The position numbers and the translations under genes are program-made. A DNA stretch of 23,199 bases from NCBI GenBank assembly GCA_964441535.1, contig CAYTXQ010000007.1:1-23199 (forward strand), written 5' to 3'. Under the pieces are notes generated by a model. The model did not search any database. It saw nothing but the letters and a program-made list of their open reading frames with translations, and was not told the origin of the DNA. This document shows positions 7,517 through 14,703 of the stretch, in pieces. Position 1 is the stretch's first letter; each line of letters starts with the position of its first letter. This DNA is from CAYNLX01 sp964441535 (GTDB lineage: Bacteria > Bacillota_I > Bacilli_A > RF39 > UBA660).

Positions 7517-9118
7517 GTGATATTAAGAAAACCATATGCTTTTTTAATTCGTTATTTTAAAATAATACATATTATTATAGCAATATTAACAATTTATCTG
7601 GCTTTTAGAACTAATAAAATAGTGACATTTTTTAATGATTACGTAGCAAATGGATATTTTTCATATTCGTCTAATTTATCTGGAACTTATATAAATTTCT
7701 TCATGTATTTAAGTGCAATATTAATAATATTAGCAACATTAACTATATATTTATTAATGAAACAGAAGAAAAAACCTACAGTTTTCTATATTTCATTAAT
7801 AATTTACTATGTATTTTTATTTGGTTTAATAACTATTACTTATAGTATATTAAGAGACTTAGAAACTTCATTAGTAGAAGTAAAAGCCATAAGAGCATAC
7901 AGAGATTTATCGATTATATTTACTATTCCAGAGTATTTCTTTATTATAGTTTTAATAGTAAGAGGAATAGGATTTGATATAAAGAAATTTAATTTTGCTA
8001 AAGATTTACAGGAATTAAAAATAAGTGAAACAGATAATGAAGAATATGAATTTGCTCTTGGAGTAGAAACTTATAAAATAAAAAGAACACTCAGAAGAAT
8101 ATTAAGAGAATTAAGATATTATTTTTTAGAAAACAAATTTATATTTACTATTATAATGGTAATCACAACACTTATAATAATATCTGGAATATATTTTAAC
8201 ACAACTGTATTTCAAAAAGTTTATAAAACTACTGATACATTTTCAGTGGATAATATGAAATATACTATAGAAGATAGTTATTTAACTAATCTTTCTTATA
8301 ATGGAGATAAAATATCTAATAAAGAATATTTTTTAGTAATAAATTATAAAGTTATTAATCCTAATGGATATATTAAAGAGATAGATTTAACAAATTTTAG
8401 ATTAATATCAGAAGATGGGTATATATATCCAGTTAAAACTTATAATGAAGATTTTGTTGATTTAGGAATTCCTTATAAAGAACAGACATTTTTAGGAAAC
8501 TCAACTAATCAAATTATGATGATATATGCTATTCCTAAAGATTATATAAAAACAAGATATAATTTACTGATTTTAGAGAGTGTAGAATTTAAAGTAGGGG
8601 AAATAAACTCTACTTATAGAAAAGTGAGTGTTAAACCTACTAGAACAGATTCTATAGAAGAGTTAGGAGTTTATAATTTAAATGATTCTATAGAATTATC
8701 AGATTCTAAATTAGGTAAATCAACTATTATGTTTAGTAATATCACAACATCTGATACATATAGATATTATTATGAATTCTGTTTTAATAATACCTGTACT
8801 GAATCAAGTAATCTTTTAAATAGAGATTATGGTGGAAGTGATCCTAAGACATTATATATATTTGATTATGAATTATCTTTAGATGAAACTACTGATTATT
8901 ATAATAGTATATTTAATAGTAATAATTTATTTGATAAATTTATAAAATTTAGATATACAAGCAATAATGTTTCTACTACAATTTCAGTTAAAAATGTTAC
9001 TCCAAAATATGTGACAAATAAAATAGTATTACAGGCATCTAGTAAAGCCTACCAGGCTGAGAAGCTAGAGATGTTAATAACAGTTAGAAATAAACAGTAT
9101 GTAATCAAGTTAAAATAA
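7517..9118 (+). CDS. polytopic membrane protein with extracellular domain
   Basis: Unrecognised family. About 533 residues. Four or five membrane segments lie in the first ~225 residues: near 12-32, 58-80, 90-112, 127-148, and a last one near 205-225 (FIFTIIMVITTLIIISGIYF). A charged region lies between the fourth and fifth. The remaining ~300 residues are outside and beta-rich. Part of this region, with the alternating pattern KYTIEDSYLT, YFLVINYKV and FRLISEDGYIYPV, resembles DUF4352-type immunoglobulin-like domains (low certainty). I chose GTG 7517 as the start because AGGAG at 7503-7507 is nine bases upstream. The TTG at 7508 would touch the ribosome site, and the ATG at 7515 is followed at once by a stop. 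Confidence 0.7.
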   Translation: MILRKPYAFLIRYFKIIHIIIAILTIYLAFRTNKIVTFFNDYVANGYFSYSSNLSGTYINFFMYLSAILIILATLTIYLLMKQKKKPTVFYISLIIYYVFLFGLITITYSILRDLETSLVEVKAIRAYRDLSIIFTIPEYFFIIVLIVRGIGFDIKKFNFAKDLQELKISETDNEEYEFALGVETYKIKRTLRRILRELRYYFLENKFIFTIIMVITTLIIISGIYFNTTVFQKVYKTTDTFSVDNMKYTIEDSYLTNLSYNGDKISNKEYFLVINYKVINPNGYIKEIDLTNFRLISEDGYIYPVKTYNEDFVDLGIPYKEQTFLGNSTNQIMMIYAIPKDYIKTRYNLLILESVEFKVGEINSTYRKVSVKPTRTDSIEELGVYNLNDSIELSDSKLGKSTIMFSNITTSDTYRYYYEFCFNNTCTESSNLLNRDYGGSDPKTLYIFDYELSLDETTDYYNSIFNSNNLFDKFIKFRYTSNNVSTTISVKNVTPKYVTNKIVLQASSKAYQAEKLEMLITVRNKQYVIKLK

Positions 9119-9126
9119 GTTTTTTA

Positions 9127-9155
9127 TTGATAAAACAATGTGTTTTTGATATAAT
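9127..9155 (+). promoter_or_regulatory. tRNA-Cys promoter
   Basis: TTGATA (9127-9132), 17-bp spacer, TATAAT (9150-9155) with a TGA extension. The tRNA begins 10 bases after the -10. This is close to consensus, as expected for a stable RNA gene. Confidence 0.85.
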
Positions 9156-9165
9156 TCTCTTACAC

Positions 9166-9239
9166 GGAGCCATAGCCAAGTGGTAAGGCGTGGGACTGCA
9201 ACTCCCTGATCGTTGGTTCAAATCCGACTGGCTCCTCCA
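9166..9239 (+). tRNA. tRNA-Cys (anticodon GCA)
   Basis: The acceptor arm GGAGCCA (9166-9172) pairs with TGGCTCC (9229-9235). The D arm is GCC..GGC, the anticodon GCA is at 9198-9200, and the T loop is TTCAAAT. The discriminator base is U, as usual in tRNA-Cys, and CCA (9237-9239) is encoded. Confidence 0.96.
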
Positions 9240-9253
9240 AGTTGAATTTTTAC

Positions 9254-9277
9254 AGTTCCCCATAAATAGGGAGTTTT
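9254..9277 (+). terminator. weak terminator after tRNA-Cys
   Basis: AGTTCCC and GGGAGTT pair over 7 bp with two G-U pairs, followed by TTT and further T-rich bases. The hairpin is modest. Confidence 0.4.
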
Positions 9278-9314
9278 ATTGTGGCTTGAACTCTAAAAAG
9301 TTCGAAAAAATTAA

Positions 9315-9501
9315 GCAAAATATTATTAATTAAGTAAAGTGCAAAAAACCTATGCAAGAAGTTAGTGCAAGATTATTGCAAAAAAACTGCAAAAAAAGTG
9401 TATAAAAAACTGCAAGAAAAACGCAAAAAATACGCAAGAAAGATGTAAAATATTTGCAAAAAAGCTATGTGTTAGCATCTGATAAAAAAATTGTAAAAAA
9501 A
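9315..9501. repeat. array of degenerate 11-bp A-tract repeats
   Basis: Units of the form GCAAAAAAACT recur. Unit starts are 9315, 9341, 9354, 9367, 9378, 9389, 9400, 9412, 9423, 9434, 9445 and 9456. The last nine steps are 11, 11, 11, 12, 11, 11, 11, 11 (from 9367) and the earlier ones are 13 or 26. Two more A-tracts at 9484 and 9495 are again 11 apart. An A-tract once per helical turn is the classic pattern of intrinsically bent DNA. The array ends just upstream of the extended -10 of the HD-kinase gene. Confidence 0.8.
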
Positions 9502-9503
9502 TA

Positions 9504-9512
9504 TGATAAAAT
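9504..9512 (+). promoter_or_regulatory. extended -10 of the HD-kinase gene
   Basis: TGATAAAAT, preceded by TA, has the same form as the extended -10 at 15115. No -35 is found at the right distance; the A-tract array may act as an upstream element. Confidence 0.5.
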
Positions 9513-9538
9513 ATAGATAGAAACAGGGAGGTAATTCT

Positions 9539-10879
9539 ATGTTGATAAAAGAACAAGCAAAGGCATACGCTATTAAAGCACACGAGGGACAAATAAGAAA
9601 ATCCAATGGAAAGCCAATGATATACCATCCTATTACAGTTGGTGAAATATTAGAAAACTTTGGGTTTGATGATGAAACTATTTCAGCTGGTTATCTACAC
9701 GATACAGTAGAAGATACAAAAACTACAATTAATGATATTGAGCGAATTTTTGGTAAAAGAGTTGCCAAATTAGTATTTAATGCTTCTGAACCAGACAAAT
9801 CACTACCTTGGGAAGAAAGAAAATCACATACGATATCAGTAGTAGAAACTAATCCTATTGAAGATATAGCGGTTGTATTAGCCGATAAAATTCATAATGT
9901 AGAAAATTTAACTGAAGATTTAAAACTTCAAGGTTTATCTATATTCAATTCTTTTAAAAGAGGTTTTGAAAAACAATTATGGTATTTTGAAGGAATATAT
10001 AATGCTTCACTTGTATCTTGTGAAGATCATCCAATGGTTCAAAGATTAGGTAATGCTATCGCAAATTTAAAAAGCGAAGTACATTATCAAACTGAATTAG
10101 AAACAGATTTATTTGTTGATGATAAAGACTTACTTGATAAGTTAAGAGAACTGCATATTTTAAAGTATAAAGTTAAAGAAGAAGGATATATTAAACCATT
10201 TGTAATTGAATTGTTAGGAACTCCTAGAACAGGAAAAACAACCATAATAAATAATGTTTTAGATTTTTTTAAAAAAGGTGGTTTCAAGGTATCTTACTTT
10301 AAAGAATTAGTAACAAGTGAATTTTATGATACAGTTAATCACTTGCCACTTTATGAACGAAATATGGCAATTATAGATGAAATAGTTAAACAATTACAAA
10401 GCGTTAGAACTGATAGCTTGGAAAGTGGCTGGCAGGCACAAGAATTAAAAACTAGAACAATAAAGAATGATGTTGATACTAGAGTGTTTGATAAAAAAGG
10501 TGATATTGTAGTATTTGATCGTGGAATCAATGATCGTTTGATATGGTTTAGAAGATTACTAGATAAAGGAGAAATATCAAGAGAACAATATGATGAGGTT
10601 ATAAATCGCTTTAGTGAGTATTTAGATTTAGTAAATTGTTTATTAGTTTATACTGCATCAGCTGAAGTATCGCTTAAAAGAGATTACATATCCTCACTTG
10701 CACTAGAAAAACGTAGTTTCTTAACTGCCAATAATATAGAATCGTATAACCAAGCAATGTTTGGTTTAATTGAAGATGATATTATCAAAAATCATCATTT
10801 AATTGATACAAATAATAAAACTATAACTGATTCATCAATAGAATCGGCGAAATATGTATTACAAAAAATTAGGCTTTAA
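9539..10879 (+). CDS. alarmone-hydrolase-type HD domain fused to a P-loop kinase-like domain
   Basis: 446 residues in two parts. Residues 1-185 match the RelA/SpoT-Mesh1 HD hydrolase fold: HEGQIRK (15-21), YHP (H30), LHDTVEDT with H54-D55 and the E58-D59 pair, and D116 in LADKIHN, so all metal ligands appear present. Known members hydrolyse (p)ppGpp or NADPH. Residues ~218-446 form a P-loop NTPase with Walker A GTPRTGKT (227-234) and a IVVFDRG strand followed by DR, similar to thymidylate kinase, deoxynucleoside kinase or NadR-type kinases; the substrate is not clear. No synthetase domain is present. The start has GGGAGGT seven bases upstream. About six of 21 arginines use CGN codons, whereas the neighbours use almost only AGA, which suggests foreign origin. 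It stands alone between its own promoter and terminator. Confidence 0.85.
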   Translation: MLIKEQAKAYAIKAHEGQIRKSNGKPMIYHPITVGEILENFGFDDETISAGYLHDTVEDTKTTINDIERIFGKRVAKLVFNASEPDKSLPWEERKSHTISVVETNPIEDIAVVLADKIHNVENLTEDLKLQGLSIFNSFKRGFEKQLWYFEGIYNASLVSCEDHPMVQRLGNAIANLKSEVHYQTELETDLFVDDKDLLDKLRELHILKYKVKEEGYIKPFVIELLGTPRTGKTTIINNVLDFFKKGGFKVSYFKELVTSEFYDTVNHLPLYERNMAIIDEIVKQLQSVRTDSLESGWQAQELKTRTIKNDVDTRVFDKKGDIVVFDRGINDRLIWFRRLLDKGEISREQYDEVINRFSEYLDLVNCLLVYTASAEVSLKRDYISSLALEKRSFLTANNIESYNQAMFGLIEDDIIKNHHLIDTNNKTITDSSIESAKYVLQKIRL

Positions 10880-10890
10880 ACAGCCTATTT
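10868..10890 (+). terminator. terminator of the HD-kinase gene
   Basis: Stem TAGGCT / AGCCTA (6 bp) with loop TTAAAC, then TTT. The stop codon TAA lies in the loop. The T tail is short. Confidence 0.6.
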
Positions 10891-10990
10891 AAAATGTAAA
10901 AAATATGATAATAAAATATTTAAACAAACCATTCATAAATTTGTTGAAAATATTTTGTAAATGATTGTTTTTTTTCTTCTATCCAAGAAT

Positions 10991-11023
10991 GCAAGAAATT
11001 TGCAAAAAAAATGTAAAAAATAT
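10991..11023. repeat. three 11-bp A-tract units, downstream copy
   Basis: Units GCAAGAAATTT, GCAAAAAAAAT and GTAAAAAATAT start at 10991, 11002 and 11013. They have the same period and motif as the array at 9315-9501, so similar DNA lies on both sides of the HD-kinase gene. Confidence 0.7.
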
Positions 11024-11116
11024 CTGGACTAATAATTAAAAATGCGGTAATTTTATAATAGGTGGGAGAACAAAAAAGAGCTGTAATAAGACATCTTAGA
11101 CGCTCCAAAATATATT

Positions 11117-11155
11117 TAAAAAGCCGTAAAAATAAAAAATACGGTTTTTATTTTG
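11117..11155. terminator. terminator-like hairpin, usable on both strands
   Basis: CCGTA (11124-11128) pairs with TACGG (11140-11144). Outside these lie an A run on the left and TTTTT on the right, with one bulged G. It separates the islet from the J-domain gene. Confidence 0.6.
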
Positions 11156-11172
11156 CAAAAAATTTTAATTTC

Positions 11173-11201
11173 TTTACAACTCGATAATCTTCATATATAA
11201 T
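11173..11201 (+). promoter_or_regulatory. promoter of the J-domain gene
   Basis: TTTACA (11173-11178), 17-bp spacer, TATAAT (11196-11201). Confidence 0.75.
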
Positions 11202-11224
11202 ATTTAACTAACGGAGTGATGGTT

Positions 11225-11728
11225 ATGAATTTAGATGAGGCTTTAAAGATATTAAATGTAGATTTTTCAAATTCTTTTAAATTTGTTAAAAAAAGATATA
11301 AAGAATTAGTAAATAAATATCACCCTGATATAAGTAAAGAAAATGATTGTTTAAAACAAATTCAATTGATTAATTATGCATATGAAATATGTAAAAATAA
11401 CCAGTTAAGATTTATGATAGATATTGGCGAATTAGAAAATACATTCTTTTCATACTTTGATTATGATGAAGAAGATGACTATATTGATTGCTTTAGCACC
11501 TATATTCATGCATCAGAGGAAATATTAAGAGATGTATTTAACGATTATCATACACCATTAGAAAAATTACTTGATGCTAAGTATAAAGAATATTTATATA
11601 GTAAAACAAACAATAAGTACACAGAAGATCTAGTTAATAGAAATATTAAAGTATCATTTCCAATCTTTTATTATAGTGTTGTGCAATCATATTCAAATTA
11701 TATGGATTTTAAAAATAATGCTCTGTAA
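11225..11728 (+). CDS. J-domain protein
   Basis: About 167 residues. The N terminus (to about residue 60) is a J domain: DEALKILNV, then helix II VKKRYKELVNKYHPD with the essential HPD, then IQLINYAYEICKN as helix III. J domains stimulate Hsp70 (DnaK) ATPase. The rest (about 65-167) contains an acidic stretch (YFDYDEEDDYIDCF) and a helical tail. It has none of the Gly/Phe or zinc-finger parts of DnaJ, so it is a specialised co-chaperone and not DnaJ itself. I chose ATG 11225, eight bases after GGAG (11213-11216). The GTG at 11216 and ATG at 11219 overlap or crowd the ribosome site. It is a single gene with its own promoter. Confidence 0.85.
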   Translation: MNLDEALKILNVDFSNSFKFVKKRYKELVNKYHPDISKENDCLKQIQLINYAYEICKNNQLRFMIDIGELENTFFSYFDYDEEDDYIDCFSTYIHASEEILRDVFNDYHTPLEKLLDAKYKEYLYSKTNNKYTEDLVNRNIKVSFPIFYYSVVQSYSNYMDFKNNAL

Positions 11729-11758
11729 AAATAACAAAAAGGTTTTTTGGTGATAAAT

Positions 11759-11875
11759 ATGTTAACAATTATAAAAAATAAAACTGAATTTAATGAAATT
11801 AGTTATTATAATTTTAATATTATAGATGGAGATACCAAATTCATATTGAAGAGTTTTTATATCAGGAAAAATTAA
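11759..11875 (+). CDS. small open frame, possible gene fragment
   Basis: 38 codons from ATG to TAA (opening MLTIIKNKTEFNE). The ribosome site is poor (GGTGAT). It fills the gap between the J-domain gene and a terminator. I recognise no family. It may be a small protein, a remnant of a longer gene, or chance. Confidence 0.25.
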   Translation: MLTIIKNKTEFNEISYYNFNIIDGDTKFILKSFYIRKN

Positions 11876-11892
11876 AAAAAACATAATAATTG

Positions 11893-11916
11893 ACTTGTGG
11901 ATTTCACAAGTTTTTT
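11893..11916 (+). terminator. terminator downstream of the J-domain gene
   Basis: Stem ACTTGTG / CACAAGT (7 bp), loop GATTT, then TTTTT. Confidence 0.85.
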
Positions 11917-11918
11917 AA

Positions 11919-11938
11919 TGTCTATTTTTGTCTATTTT
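11919..11938. repeat. tandem decamer next to the ATPase promoter
   Basis: Two exact copies of TGTCTATTTT (11919-11928 and 11929-11938) lie in tandem and abut the TATAAT at 11938-11943. It may be a regulator site or chance in AT-rich DNA. Confidence 0.5.
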
Positions 11939-11943
11939 ATAAT
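11938..11943 (+). promoter_or_regulatory. likely -10 of the calcium ATPase gene
   Basis: A perfect TATAAT 41 bases before the ATG. The -35 candidate TTAATG at 17 bp is poor, so an activator might be needed. The tandem decamer lies exactly in the spacer. Confidence 0.4.
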
Positions 11944-11984
11944 ATAAAATTTTAACTCTAATATTATTTTATAGGAGGCTTTCT

Positions 11985-14591
11985 ATGGTTACTAATGATA
12001 TGGGATTAACTGAAGAACAAGCGATAAAATCTAGAGAAAAATTTGGATCTAATGCTATAAGTGAAAAGAAAAAAAATACTATTTTTAAACTTTTTATAGA
12101 AAGTTTAGGAGATCCTATTATAAGAATATTGCTTATTGCCGTATGTTTAAAAACTTTATTTATAATTAGTAGTTATGATTGGTATGAAACTATCGGTATA
12201 GTTATTGCTATTTTTTTAGCATCATTAGTTTCTACTTTATCTGAGTATGGTAGTGAAGCCTCTTTTAAAAAATTGCAGGAAGAAGCATCACAGATGCAAT
12301 GTAAAGTATTCAGAAATGGTAATTTAAAGAACATTTTTATAGGTGATATAGTATGTCAGGATGTTATTTTACTACAAGTGGGAGATAAAATTCCAGCAGA
12401 TGGAATTTTAATTTCTGGTAGTGTTGGAGTTGATGAATCTGCTTTAAGTGGAGAATCAAAAGAAATATCTAAAAATACAAATAATAATAAATTATTTAGA
12501 GGTAGTATTGTATGTTCTGGAGAATGTAAGATGTTAGTTACTTCAGTAGGAAACAATACTATTTATGGAAATATTGCTTTAGGATTACAAGAAGAGCAAA
12601 GAGAAAGTCCATTAAAATTAAAATTGAGAATGTTAGCAAAAACCATAAGCCATTTAGGATATATAGGTGCTTTTCTAGTATCTTTTTCTTATTTATTTAA
12701 TGTAATTTTAATACAGAATAATTTTTCTTTAGATAGAATAATTTTAACAGTCAGTAATATGCATTTACTTGTAGGTCATTTATTGTATGCAGTTACTTTA
12801 GCAGTTACAGTAATAGTAGTTGCTGTTCCAGAAGGATTACCAATGATGGTTACTTTAGTTTTATCTATGAATATGAAAAAGATGCTTAAAGATAATATTT
12901 TAGTTAGAAAATTAGTTGGAATAGAAACTGCAGGTAGTGTAAATATTTTGTTTGTAGATAAAACAGGTACTATTACTAAAGGAAAACCTCAAGTTAAAAG
13001 TTTTATTAGTGGTAATGGTATTGAATATGCTAATATTAATCAAATAGCTAAAAAGAGTGGGCTTTTTAATATACTAAAAACATCTTTAATATATAATAAT
13101 GCTTCATACATGGAAGATGGTAAAGCCATAGGAAGTAATGCTACTGACAGAGTACTATTAGAATATATATCATCATATAAAGATGATAATTTAAAATTAC
13201 AAAGAGAAAATATACTTATTTTTGATAGTAAGAATAAGATGTCTATTACTAAGGTAACAGGCAAAGAAGAAATATTTTTAATTAAGGGAGCACCAGATAA
13301 AATGTTGCCATATTGTAATAGTTATTATGATGAAAAAGGCAATAAAAAAAGTATTACAAACAGGATAGATTTAAATAATAAAATAAAAGTTATGTCTTTT
13401 AATGGAGTTAGATTTATTGCAATAGCTACTAAGGATAAATTGGATAAAGATTTAAAACTTGAAGGTTTAACTTTAGTAGGAGTAATAGGAATAAGAGATG
13501 AAGTTAGAAAAGAAGTTCCTAAAGCTATAGAAACTGCACAAAAAGCAGGAATACAAATTGTTATGATAACAGGAGATTCAAAAGAAACTGCAACTGCTAT
13601 TGCAAGAGAAGTTGGAATTTTAAAAGATGGAAGTTTAGCTATTACATCTGAAGAATTAAATAATTTAAGTGATGAAAATTTGAAATCAAAATTACCAGAT
13701 ATAAGATTAATATCAAGAGCTTTACCTCAGGATAAGAGTAGATTAGTTGAAATATCTCAGCAGTTAGGATTAGTAGTGGGAATGACAGGGGACGGAGTAA
13801 ATGATGCTCCTGCTTTAAAAAAAGCAGATGTAGGCTTTGCTATGGGAAGTGGCACAGAAGTATCTAAAGAAGCGTCAGATATTGTAATATTAGATGATAA
13901 TTTTCTATCTATATCAAAAGCAGTTTTATTTGGTAGAACAATTTTTAAAAGTATAAGAAAATTTATTGTTTTTCAATTAACTATAAATCTCTGTGCAGTA
14001 GGACTATCAATTTTAGGACCTTTTATAGGAGTTGATATGCCAATAACTGTTATTCAAATGTTATGGATAAATATGGTTATGGATACTTTAGCTGCTTTAG
14101 CATTTTCAGGCGAACCACCTTTAAAAGAATATATGGAAGAAAAACCTAAAAAAAGAGATGAACCAGTAGTTAACTATTATATGAAACATCAAATATTTAT
14201 TACAGGAACTTATTCCTTATTACTATGTATATTATTTTTAAAATCACCAATTATTAAAGGTTTCTTTAGAAGCAGTGAAAATGATATATATTTTTTAACC
14301 GCTTTTTTTGCTTTATTTATATTTATTAGTATATTTAATAGTTTTAATACCAGAACTTTTAGACTTAATCTTCTAGCTCATATATTTAAAAACAAAGGTT
14401 TTGTTGTAATAATGACATTTATAGTAGCAGTTCAGATATATTTGATATATTATGGTGGTAATTTGTTTAGAACAGCTGGTCTTAATTTATATGAATTTAT
14501 TTTTATATTAGCTTTGTCTTTTACAATTATCCCTGTTGACTGGACTAGAAAATTATATTTACGCTTTAAAAATCAAAAGGGAGGAGTATAA
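11985..14591 (+). CDS. P-type calcium-transporting ATPase (type IIB, PMCA-like)
   Basis: 868 residues, normal for the family. Cytoplasmic membrane pump that exports Ca2+ using ATP. Seen in order: an N-terminal cation ATPase region (GLTEEQAIKSREKFGSNAI), an actuator SGES loop near 164, M4 with PEGLP (about 284), the phosphorylation site DKTGT (D325), KGAPDK in the nucleotide domain, MITGDSKETA, the hinge TGDGVNDAPAL (about 600-610), and M6 with INMVMDTLAALA followed by SGEPP. The last resembles plasma-membrane Ca-ATPases. The actuator has SGES in place of the usual TGES. AGGAGG lies six bases before the ATG. No clear terminator follows; the message may run toward the hsp20 gene, which has its own promoter. 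Confidence 0.95.
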   Translation: MVTNDMGLTEEQAIKSREKFGSNAISEKKKNTIFKLFIESLGDPIIRILLIAVCLKTLFIISSYDWYETIGIVIAIFLASLVSTLSEYGSEASFKKLQEEASQMQCKVFRNGNLKNIFIGDIVCQDVILLQVGDKIPADGILISGSVGVDESALSGESKEISKNTNNNKLFRGSIVCSGECKMLVTSVGNNTIYGNIALGLQEEQRESPLKLKLRMLAKTISHLGYIGAFLVSFSYLFNVILIQNNFSLDRIILTVSNMHLLVGHLLYAVTLAVTVIVVAVPEGLPMMVTLVLSMNMKKMLKDNILVRKLVGIETAGSVNILFVDKTGTITKGKPQVKSFISGNGIEYANINQIAKKSGLFNILKTSLIYNNASYMEDGKAIGSNATDRVLLEYISSYKDDNLKLQRENILIFDSKNKMSITKVTGKEEIFLIKGAPDKMLPYCNSYYDEKGNKKSITNRIDLNNKIKVMSFNGVRFIAIATKDKLDKDLKLEGLTLVGVIGIRDEVRKEVPKAIETAQKAGIQIVMITGDSKETATAIAREVGILKDGSLAITSEELNNLSDENLKSKLPDIRLISRALPQDKSRLVEISQQLGLVVGMTGDGVNDAPALKKADVGFAMGSGTEVSKEASDIVILDDNFLSISKAVLFGRTIFKSIRKFIVFQLTINLCAVGLSILGPFIGVDMPITVIQMLWINMVMDTLAALAFSGEPPLKEYMEEKPKKRDEPVVNYYMKHQIFITGTYSLLLCILFLKSPIIKGFFRSSENDIYFLTAFFALFIFISIFNSFNTRTFRLNLLAHIFKNKGFVVIMTFIVAVQIYLIYYGGNLFRTAGLNLYEFIFILALSFTIIPVDWTRKLYLRFKNQKGGV

Positions 14592-14638
14592 AGCAGTTAT
14601 TTTTAATTATACTAATTTTATATAAAAAAATAAAAAAA

Positions 14639-14665
14639 TTAGCAGTTGGTATTGACAAGTGCTAA
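14639..14665 (+). promoter_or_regulatory. CIRCE-like HrcA operator
   Basis: TTAGCAGTT - nine bases - AAGTGCTAA. The CIRCE consensus is TTAGCACTC-N9-GAGTGCTAA, so there are two mismatches on the left arm and one on the right, with exact spacing. It overlaps the -35 of the hsp20 promoter, a good place for HrcA repression. Confidence 0.8.
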
Positions 14666-14680
14666 TTATGGTGGTAATAT
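14652..14680 (+). promoter_or_regulatory. hsp20 promoter
   Basis: A perfect TTGACA (14652-14657), 17-bp spacer, TAATAT (14675-14680) with a TGG extension. The -35 lies in the CIRCE-like operator. Confidence 0.75.
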
Positions 14681-14703
14681 TATATTTGGGAGGAGGATGA
14701 ATT

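Larger units (their letters stand above)
9240..9538. other. gene-free A-tract-rich spacer
   Basis: Almost 300 bases between tRNA-Cys and the HD-kinase gene. It holds a weak terminator, the phased A-tract array (9315-9501), an extended -10 (9504-9512) and the ribosome site at 9526-9532. No convincing gene is present on either strand; the minus-strand open frame here only reflects the absence of TTA/CTA/TCA in the repeat. Confidence 0.7.
10880..11160. other. gene-free A/T-rich spacer behind the HD-kinase gene
   Basis: It holds a near copy of the promoter segment found before the gene (10894-10918 resembles 9491-9514), an eight-T run at 10968-10975, three 11-bp A-tract units (10991-11023) and a bidirectional-looking hairpin at 11117-11155. 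The minus-strand frame at 10920-11108 lacks an ATG and a ribosome site and is not called. Confidence 0.6.

Noticed and set aside
9315..9466. CRISPR array or plasmid-type iterons
   Set aside because: Units are 11 bp and degenerate with no spacers, and no cas, rep or partition gene is near.
9464..9476. GCTA-TGTGT-TAGC as an operator for the HD-kinase gene
   Set aside because: Arms of four bases are expected by chance at this composition.
9362..9628. Minus-strand 88-codon frame rich in Phe, Cys and His
   Set aside because: It is created by the GCAAAAAA repeats, which lack stop triplets on that strand. It overlaps the real HD-kinase start and has no ribosome site.
10920..11108. Minus-strand 62-codon frame ending in a plausible helical tail
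   Set aside because: It begins only with TTG, has no ribosome site or promoter, and runs through the A-tract units. A decayed gene cannot be fully ruled out.
9229..11110. att sites from integration at tRNA-Cys
   Set aside because: The only resemblance to the tRNA 3' end downstream is GCTCC near 11102, which is too short, and no integrase is in the window.
14612..14642. Terminator of the calcium ATPase gene (CTAATTTT / AAAATTAG)
   Set aside because: Pure A-T stem except its ends, 15-base loop, no T run after it, and the right arm belongs to the CIRCE-like site.
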